The position numbers were made by a program, and so were the translations under genes. A stretch of DNA of 26,928 nucleotides from Chara braunii (lineage: Eukaryota > Streptophyta > Charophyceae > Charales > Characeae). The stretch lies in contig BFEA01000057.1 of assembly GCA_003427395.1 (NCBI GenBank), forward strand, positions 3,919,116 through 3,946,043, given 5' to 3'. This document shows, piece by piece, positions 20,471 to 26,928 of this stretch. A model generated the notes under the pieces. The model had not been told where the DNA came from, searched no databases, and was given only the letters and a program-made list of their open reading frames with translations. Within the stretch, counting starts at the first letter, position 1; each line of letters starts with the position of its first letter.

Positions 20471-20566
20471 TCATTTCACTTACCCTCAGATGTCTATCCA
20501 GATTCTTCTGCTGCCTGTCTCATTTCACTTACCCTCAGATGTCTATCCAGATTTTTCTGCTGCCTA
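20471..20566 (+). repeat. 49-bp tandem duplication next to the 3' LTR
   Basis: TCATTTCACTTACCCTCAGA starts at 20471 and again at 20520, and the similarity spans about 47 bp per copy with one internal mismatch (GATTCTTCTG versus GATTTTTCTG). It lies six bases beyond the LTR end. Confidence 0.9.
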
Positions 20567-21138
20567 GCCCTTGAACATAAGCAGAATATGCCCTGCGATG
20601 CTGCTGTGGGAGACTATGGGGAGAGAGACTATGATTGATCGGCAGATACATTAAGTTCCACTCTTCTTCTTCATCCCCTTTCATCGCTCTCCTTCATTAC
20701 CCTTCGTCAGTGTGTTTATCGCGCCATATGTGTGCTACCAGGCAGCATTCTTCCATGTATGAGCTGCCCAGCTCGACTCAGTTGCATGATGGATGATGTC
20801 TGTGTCATATCTCGAGTCTAATGAGTCAGATCTGTATATTTCCAGCCTTGCCCTGCATTGTTGTTGTTTCTCCCATTGGTGATATTATTGGGTCTGCTAC
20901 ATGCCCATCTGAGACTTTTGGGCATGCGACAGGGCACTTCCCAATCAATCATGACAAAGAGCTGGTAAATGTTGCACCTGACAAAAGGGAGGGGGGGGGG
21001 AAAGGAGTGCAGCGACTCAGTGAGCCTAAATCTGCAGAGGAATGTGGGTGGGAAAACAGCGGAGTCTGGTGAAGATGGCTGAGGAAGCGCTAACATTCAC
21101 ACCGCCATTTCATGTTTTGTTCATTTTGATACTGGGAG
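20567..21138 (+). other. No gene recognised; probable host intron
   Basis: There is no recognisable coding sequence. A G-run lies at about 20990-21000. The end shows a T-rich stretch (TTTTGTTCATTTTGATACTG) before the AG at 21137-21138, consistent with an intron ending there. Confidence 0.5.
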
Positions 21139-21338
21139 GGTGGGAGAAGACATGCCATTATACGACATTCTCAAGGAATTTCAGCGAGGCCATAGTCACA
21201 TGGCCATTGTTGTCCACGAGAAACAGGATGATGATAAGCTCGAGAACTTGGAAACCTCTAACGGGACTCGGCAGGGGACTGGAGTTGATTCAGAGGAGGA
21301 AAGACTGGCAAAGCTTCGCCGTCGGGGCCTTTTACGAG
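21139..21338 (+). CDS. Probable internal exon of a CNNM/DUF21-CBS membrane protein
   Basis: The frame from 21140 codes VGEDMPLYDILKEFQRGHSHMA and continues IVVHEK. The core MPLYDIL-x-EFQ-x-GHSHMA-x-VV is a signature of the CBS-pair region in plant DUF21/CNNM (ancient conserved domain) proteins, which are membrane proteins linked to Mg2+ and divalent cation transport. The exon is bounded by AG at 21138 and by GAG/GTCAGT, with GT at 21339-21340; without splicing a stop falls at 21376. After the motif comes a charged, variable stretch ending ERLAKLRRRGLLR. The transmembrane DUF21 part and other exons were not found in the window, so they would lie beyond long introns. It could also be a gene fragment. 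The frame is intact. Confidence 0.6.
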
Positions 21339-22879
21339 GTCAGTTGGTCCTTCATTCTTTCTTTGCTCTCAAATGATTGAGGACAGTTGGAAAGCAATTT
21401 TTATATTAACGACTTGAATGAAGTTCAATCCCCCTTTTTATCATAGATTTGCACCGGAGTCATCTTTGGATTTGATTTCTTATAAAATCATGCTATGGTG
21501 TATGATCCGCAAATCACAGTTTGTACTTCAAGGGGCATGATTTCTTAAGCATCGTTTGCAGGTAGGAAAAAAGTCGTATTTACTTAGAGCGGAATGGAGG
21601 GCTGGTGGACTCTACTGGCGCTGGCCTATTTGACCTCTTTTGGGAGATTTTCAGCAATTGGTCAGGACTCTTCCGTTTTGAGAACATATCAATAGAGAAG
21701 CTTCTAACCTTTAGTATCACGTGGAAAGCACCTGCATCGTTGCAATACAATGTAGACATTGTAGAGGCAAAAGCAGAAATCCCGGCCGTTGATCATCGGA
21801 AGATTCTAACAAATCTCAAATCCGGGCCATCGCGATCCTTCCGGAGCGACGACCCAGATCGTCTATAAAATGTAACAAATCTGCGATCTGCGCCGTTGGG
21901 TCCTACCGGACCGACGGCCTGGATTGAAGTGGTCTTAAACCACCAGTACCCCACCCAGCCAAAAAGTTTTGCCTTCCTGAATTTATAGAAGACCTTGGAA
22001 GGCTTGGTAGGGGCTCGGTGGAGCCTCAGCACAGGTGTAGATAGTAGCTCGTTTTGAAAATGAGAACGAGCAACCAGAGACCACAGGAGCCAAAAAAAAA
22101 AAAAAAAGCAGAAAAAAAGGAAAAAGAAAATATTGCTGAGGTCCTGTGAAAGAAAACGCCCATCTGCACGGCGTGGATAGCGGCTTGGTGTTTTGAAACA
22201 AACTGGGCCCGCTGCTGTACTCTCTGTATGTGCAAATTGATCATGAATTTTCCCAAAAACATAGGAAGGATACAGACATGATTACCACGGCCCTGACAGA
22301 GCTCCAATTTGTCGTTTGTGAATGACAGGCCGTGCATTAAGGAAAAAATCTTTGTTTCCGCTTTTTTTTCCTTTTCTTTTGCTTCTTTCTTCCAACTGAC
22401 TACGTCCGTTGGGTAGGGCATACTCACACCTGGAGAGAGATCCCACTAGCCATGTATGTGGATTGGTGTGACGGGTGTGGGACGGGTGGGGGACAGGTGG
22501 GTGGCGGCGTGAAACATGGGAAATAAATGCAAAAAACCATTTCATTGCAATCAGACTCGACTTGTTCACACTTTTCATGCACGTGAACAGCAGCACACAA
22601 CTGGCGACATGCGCCCACACAGTACACAGAGATATGTCTTCCAGGTAAGTTCGCTTCCACTGGCTATGGCGACTAAGCGCCCTTACAACTCACTGTTCAC
22701 ACTCTGGATCACCCTGGATGTCCCACACGCAACACTCTGTAACCACACGCAACACACACACACACTACTGCAGCTATGGCAGCGCTAGCTGCCACTACAC
22801 TAGCGCTATACTACACTCCTCTGCCCACTTCGTCTTCGGGCACACTGCAGACCTCCTCGCACAAGCTGCTGAGGCAGCG
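21339..22879. other. No gene recognised; probable intron or intergenic DNA
   Basis: The region contains A-runs at about 22093-22107. At 21805-21925 two diverged similar units each start ACAAATCT and contain a short inverted repeat such as GGTCC/GGACC (21899-21912). CCAG/GTAAGT at 22645 looks like a splice donor, but no exon upstream of it was recognised. CA-rich text lies at about 22730-22770. Confidence 0.5.
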
Positions 22880-23250
22880 TGTTACATCTTCGACGCCACA
22901 CGGGTCCTACCGGACCCGACATAGGGGTAGAGGGACACAGTAGGGCCAAAGGCATGACCTTGGGGGTACTACAGGCCGTAAAGGCCTTACCTTGGACCAG
23001 ACCCGACGGGCCGGCCCAAACGATATTACCGTTTGGGCCTGGCGGCGCTCTTGAGGCTGCCGCCCGCCGGTTGGGGCTGAACCGTCCATCTGGACGGTTC
23101 AGGGCACGGTCAGGCCTCGCAGCATAGAGGCCGACCTCTGCCCACCGGTACAAAAGTACCGGTCCAGCCTCAGTGAGGCTATCGACCAACTGGCATTCTA
23201 CCGGTACGGTATGGTACAGCGCGATACAGCGCTGGCGCTAAACTTAGCGC
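22778..23250. repeat. Cluster of short perfect inverted repeats
   Basis: Arms with small loops: 22778-22793 (6 bp), 22865-22878 (5 bp), 22901-22918 (CGGGTCC/GGACCCG), 23013-23039 (GGCCCAAACG/CGTTTGGGCC), 23041-23064 (6 bp), 23077-23102 (11-bp arms, CTGAACCGTCC), 23113-23132 (6 bp), 23144-23163 (ACCGGTAC/GTACCGGT), 23166-23180 (7 bp) and 23235-23250 (GCGCTAA/TTAGCGC). Most loops are 1-8 bases. The cluster starts just before the inferred LTR and fills its first 370 bp. Confidence 0.9.
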
Positions 23251-24073
23251 AGGAGCAGCGAGGAGCAGCAGCGCAGCATTAGCGCAGCAGCAGTGAGCAA
23301 GCAGCAGCAGGGCGACTGAGTGTACCGGCGGCCATCGCCGCCTGAGGTATCGGGAGCTGGAGGCCTCTCTCCTCCCTCCCCTCGCCAGTCCCTCTCTCTC
23401 TCTCTCTCCTCCTCGGCTCCTTCTTCTTCTTCTTCTTCTTCTTCTTCTTCTTCTTCTTCTTCTTCTTCTTCTTCTTCTTCTTCTTCTTCTTCTCTTCAGA
23501 CTCCATCTTCTTCTTCTTCTTCTTCTTCTTCTTCTTCTTCTTCTTCTTCTTCTTCTTCAGATTGGAGACTTATACTAGTTGGACAGAGATCAGAGTTGGA
23601 CTTCGGTGGTATGAGACTGTGGTACTTACCGGATTGGAGACTTGGAGATTGTTGGGGTTGAGACTTGGCGGCATCACAGTTTGGACACCGGTTACATTTG
23701 GACTCTGTATCTCCGACATTGGTGATTGATTGTCCTCGACATTTGATCTTGTTGGATGACATTTTGGACTACCATATCGGTGACCTATCGGATTCTATCT
23801 CGGTGACCTATCGGGGCTGTCTACCTCCCCCACCTCCTTCGTCTCTCCTCCCACCTTTCATCTGTGTATGTGTGTACGGGATCTGGACATCGTCCATGCT
23901 TGGCCCAGACCCCACCATCTCACGATTGTATGTGTGTGGAGTGATGCTATGTGAGTCAGTCTATTAGAGTCAGTCTATGTGAGTCAGTCCGTTTATCAGA
24001 CTTCCGCTGCATATATGCTCATCCTACATTGGTTGATCTTTGGTTCTGCCCATACTCATTGAAGTATGTAACA
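22880..24073 (+). repeat. 5' LTR of the second element
   Basis: Start and end are inferred from the six-base terminal inverted repeat TGTTAC (22880-22885) and GTAACA (24068-24073) and from the PBS placed just after. The length is about 1194 bp. The first third is packed with perfect inverted repeats and the middle holds TCT microsatellites. The matching 3' LTR is not in the window, so the boundaries await confirmation. Confidence 0.7.
23421..23558 (+). repeat. (TCT)n microsatellites inside the LTR
   Basis: Two long TTC/TCT runs lie at 23421-23492 and about 23506-23558, separated by a short non-repeat spacer. Read as protein they give poly-Ser on the + strand and poly-Lys or poly-Glu on the - strand; neither is a gene. 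Confidence 0.95.
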
Positions 24074-24077
24074 GTTT

Positions 24078-24089
24078 TGGTATCGGAGC
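24078..24089 (+). promoter_or_regulatory. Primer binding site of the second element
   Basis: TGGTATCGGAGC is identical to the PBS at 12560-12571 although the flanking sequences differ. It is a one-base variant of the usual plant initiator Met-tRNA site. Confidence 0.85.
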
Positions 24090-24120
24090 AGACCAAACCA
24101 ATAACGGATCTGCTCACCAG

Positions 24121-25098
24121 GTAAGACTGATTTAGGAATTAGATTGTTCTTCAATCTTCCAAATCAGCGCTGAATTACTATCAAGTTCAAAGTTGCAAAT
24201 TTTTTTTTTTTTTCTTGTTCGGTATTCTATTTATTTCGGCATTTCCGTTTCAATTCGGTATTCGGACTTATAATTCGGATTTCTGTTTTCTCCCGGTATG
24301 CTGTTTATTTGGGTTCCGATTGAGTGATACTAATCCGATAATTAGTTAAGATTCGGATTTCTGATTTTACACGTATTAGGGTTGAATCAGTGTCATGTTG
24401 AACTTCGGCTTTTCTGCTTTCCATTAAGCATTTCGTTTTTCGGCATTCTGTTGCAAATCCTATATTTCGTTTTCTTTTGGATTTCCGTTATCTTTCAGTA
24501 TTGGAAATTAGGGTTACGAAAATCTTTTGGTTTTAGATCAACTTGGGGAAATTCGAACGTTTTGGGACCGTAAATCCGGAAATTCCGCCGAAACGCGGAA
24601 AATTAGGGTTGGGACCGGAATTTTCGCGATTTTTTTTTTTCATTCCCCTTGTTTGAGAAATTCCGAAAACAGGTTTAGGCTTTTAAAAATCGGATTTTGA
24701 CGGTGGAAATTCCCGAAAATTCACGTTTTTTGGATTTCGAGTGTTTTTCTCCTGATTTTGGTCCGAAAATTTTGGCAAACTAATCCGACTCTGACCCTCA
24801 GTATTGCAACTTCCGGGTAGTTCACTAATTAACGGTGAACTCCCGGACCGAAAGTGATCTCAAAGAGACCTGATCTTAATACAATTCAAAATTCGTTCAT
24901 TATCATTATTGCAAAGATTGTTTTAATTGATTATCGTTAGGAAATCATTATTGCAAAGATTGTTTATTGATTATCCTTAAGAATTATTCTTTCGTATTAA
25001 TCATTAATTAAATTTATTGATTAAATAATTCGTTATTATTCTTCTTATTACAAATTTTCGAATTGTTTACGGAAATTTTATTTTTTCTGTTTGATTAG
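24121..25098 (+). other. Probable leader intron, about 978 bp
   Basis: The donor CACCAG/GTAAGA is at 24121. The acceptor TTTTTTCTGTTTGATTAG ends at 25098. The interval is strongly AT-rich compared with the LTR and gag on either side. It contains many TTCGG/AATTCG words, T-runs (about 24200-24213 and 24633-24640), and a nearly duplicated AT-rich stretch (ATTATTGCAAAGATTGTTT near 24904 and 24948). No coding frame of note occurs in it. It ends 129 bp before the gag ATG. Confidence 0.6.
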
Positions 25099-25227
25099 GT
25101 GTCTTAGTCCATCCTTGGGACAGGGACTGCATGTATATTGCTTGATCTGTTCTATCCCTGTGCCCACCCTCTCCCTCAAACTGTTCTGCGATCCTCCGGA
25201 CGAGCCAGCCTTCAGCAACAGTTCCTG

Positions 25228-26928
25228 ATGCCAGCAGGGCCAGCCTCCGAACAGCAGCCACGACGCAGCAAGCGGATCGCCGATCGCCAACAGCAACAGC
25301 AACAGCAACCTACAGTTCTACAACCGCCACAGACCAGTACTCCGATGGTGAACACGCCATACGGCGGATCATCATCCGAGGGTTCGACAGCTAGTAATGC
25401 CGAACCCTTACCGGTCTGTCGAGTGCGAGAGTCGAATGAGCCCCTCCCGGACTTCATTCAGCGAATGCAGGACTATACAGCCGCACTCACTCAGGTCAAG
25501 GAACAGCAAGAGGCTGCCGCAGCCGAAAGACTACGGCTAGCAGAGGAAGCTGCAGCACAAACCCGGCGTCAAGCCGAGGCAGACCAGTTGGCGATCGATC
25601 AGCTCAACGCCGGCAGCGCTGAAGTTGTAAGTGCTAACCAAGCACAATGGACAGCGGTGCTCAACGGGATGCGTTATGTCCCGGCACCCGGCAGCAAGCC
25701 GACAACAATACAGCAAGAGAGGCACGACCTGGCAGATATTCTACTCCATACAATGCGCGCTGTCATTTGGAACAGCTCCATGGGGGAGCTGCATTCCCGG
25801 TCCACACTGCAGCTGCAGCACGATCTGAGCCACAANGTGAAGATACTTGCAGCAGCTGTCAAGGTCGCGGACAACCAGTTGAAACAGCTGGATGCACGCA
25901 TTGCTACCTTGGAGGCAACGCCTCCCCAAGCAGCGCCAGGCTGCACGCCAGATATGACAGACACAACGAAGCAGCTCAATGGGCGCATCGATCATGTCGT
26001 CAATCTCATCGGCAACGTAGGTGTTTTCAATGGGCCAAACACGATCAGTAGCACGGTGGCCGCCATCAAGACGGACATCACCAAGCTGCAGACGAAACCA
26101 GACGCCGCCACGAAGAGTTACAAGATGCCGCACTTCGACATCAGCAAGTTCGACGACCACAACAAGACGGACGCTTTGGCATGGTGGCAACGTTTCCTCA
26201 CGGAAGCATCCTGCCGCACTGTCCCGGACGACTATCTGATGAAGGCGTTATACTTACAGCTGATTGGAGGAGCGCAGGCATGGAGGAACCATCTGGCGGC
26301 TACCCACACATGCACCATCGCCGAACTTCACACGCACATCACGTGGAAGGAGTTCGAGCAGCTATGGTTCACCCGGTTCATGGTCCGCAACGTCGTGAAG
26401 GCGGCCATGAATGAGGTGTACACATGCTCTCAAGGGAACATGCCAACTCGAGACTGGACAACCAAGTGGCAGAAGATAGTGACCACGCCAGGCTTCGATT
26501 TGACTTTTCCTAATCAACGATCCGAGTTTTTCTCACGATCGTGCNCGGGATTGCGGTCGGCACTCGGTAACGAGTACGACTATACCTCGTTCGAGGCTAT
26601 CCTGGATCGCGCAAACCTGGTTATCCAAACGGACGACAAGGCCGCTAACGAGAAACAATCCCAGCCGCATTATGTGGCTAAGCAGGGCTATCAACGTTCG
26701 GCACATAACAATGCCGTAATTTCTGAAGCAACAGACGATCTCCACGCTGCAGCAGCATCCTCGAGTGATGGAGGAATTGTAGCAGCGCTCCCGCCGAAGC
26801 GTCCTAAGAGGGTCCGGAAACCCAAGGCGACACAAGAGACGGCATCGACGGGAACTGGGCAGCAGCCATGGACGGCCTACAACATCACCAAGGAAGTCTA
26901 TGAACTTCGTCAAAAGTATAGATATTGC
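25228..26928 (+). CDS. Gag protein of the second LTR element, 3' end outside the window
   Basis: Frame 1 is open for 567 codons with no stop to the window edge. ATG 25228 is the first ATG after the in-frame TAG at 25108. The N-terminus is Gln/Pro-rich with a CAGCAA repeat (about residues 20-27). Residues about 75-135 are Glu/Gln/Ala-rich and likely a coiled coil (LRLAEEAAAQTRRQAEAD). The Gag core starts near residue 300 (KMPHFDISKFDDHNKTDALA, WWQRF), followed by QLIGGAQAWRNHL and WKEFEQLWFTRF. This is the usual retrotransposon Gag capsid pattern. A basic stretch (PPKRPKRVRKPKA) precedes the last residues, YELRQKYRYC; that final Cys may begin a zinc knuckle. Bases 25836 and 26545 are N. The frame looks intact and possibly functional. 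Confidence 0.88.
   Translation, partial: MPAGPASEQQPRRSKRIADRQQQQQQQPTVLQPPQTSTPMVNTPYGGSSSEGSTASNAEPLPVCRVRESNEPLPDFIQRMQDYTAALTQVKEQQEAAAAERLRLAEEAAAQTRRQAEADQLAIDQLNAGSAEVVSANQAQWTAVLNGMRYVPAPGSKPTTIQQERHDLADILLHTMRAVIWNSSMGELHSRSTLQLQHDLSHXVKILAAAVKVADNQLKQLDARIATLEATPPQAAPGCTPDMTDTTKQLNGRIDHVVNLIGNVGVFNGPNTISSTVAAIKTDITKLQTKPDAATKSYKMPHFDISKFDDHNKTDALAWWQRFLTEASCRTVPDDYLMKALYLQLIGGAQAWRNHLAATHTCTIAELHTHITWKEFEQLWFTRFMVRNVVKAAMNEVYTCSQGNMPTRDWTTKWQKIVTTPGFDLTFPNQRSEFFSRSCXGLRSALGNEYDYTSFEAILDRANLVIQTDDKAANEKQSQPHYVAKQGYQRSAHNNAVISEATDDLHAAAASSSDGGIVAALPPKRPKRVRKPKATQETASTGTGQQPWTAYNITKEVYELRQKYRYC

Larger units (their letters stand above)
22880..26928 (+). mobile_element. 5' part of a second LTR retrotransposon, cut by window end
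   Basis: An LTR with TGTTAC...GTAACA ends (22880-24073) is followed four bases later by a Met-tRNA-type PBS. A leader with strong splice signals and a long intact gag frame come next. The pol region lies outside the window, so superfamily is not proven. The Gag layout (long coiled-coil N-terminus, then a retrotransposon-gag core) fits Ty3/gypsy. It is clearly younger or better preserved than the element at 11251-20464, and its LTR sequence is unrelated by eye. Confidence 0.8.

Noticed and set aside
22516-22788. Open frame with a strong splice donor at 22645 as a host exon
   Set aside because: The donor is good, but the peptide matches nothing I recognise, including downstream parts of CNNM proteins. 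It was left as a note in the region entry.
23279-23661. Poly-Ser or poly-Lys/Glu proteins across the TCT runs
   Set aside because: They arise purely from the microsatellite inside the LTR.

Overview
The window looks like nuclear DNA of a streptophyte plant or charophyte alga. The evidence is low gene density, GT-AG splice signals, two LTR retrotransposons with Met-tRNA-type primer sites, and an exon-sized match to a plant-type CNNM/DUF21-CBS protein. The style of the Gag and pol proteins reminds me of Chara braunii, but that is an impression I could not test by a search. Everything recognisable is on the + strand.

Layout. (1) 1-2963: repeat-rich DNA with a 53-bp tandem repeat, AT and CT microsatellites, a dispersed array of a motif near GAGTTAGTTCGCACTTT (2071-2735), and a 58-bp direct duplication (2813-2949). 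No gene was recognised. (2) 2964-10445: one long decayed coding region, or a chain of decayed genes in one direction. It is broken by in-frame stops (3447, 4536, 6484, 6691, 6763, 7301, 8148, 8695) and several frameshifts. Its start resembles a ParB/sulfiredoxin-fold domain, followed by a degenerate N4/N6 DNA methyltransferase-like region. Basic and acidic repeat-rich sequence follows, then a candidate 135-bp intron, then a Ulp1/SENP-type (C48) peptidase that stops before its catalytic cysteine. (3) 11251-20464: a decayed Ty3/gypsy chromovirus with two LTRs, PBS, gag, protease, RT, RNase H, integrase, chromodomain-like tail and polypurine tract. Its 5' LTR contains a 215-N gap. (4) 20465-22879: mostly unassigned DNA holding one probable host exon of a CNNM/CBS-domain membrane protein (21139-21338). 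The exon suggests the window, or part of it, lies in a long host intron. (5) 22880-26928: the 5' end of a second, much better preserved LTR retrotransposon. It has an LTR dense in perfect hairpins, a PBS, a probable leader intron, and a gag frame of 567 codons that runs off the window uninterrupted.

The most unusual part is region 2. A ParB-like plus methyltransferase-like architecture is typical of phages and bacterial mobile DNA and is not a standard plant gene. It lies just downstream of an array of partly dyad-symmetric repeats, and a longer, perfectly symmetric form of the same motif recurs twice inside the coding repeats. No transposase was recognised, so calling it a mobile element is inference.
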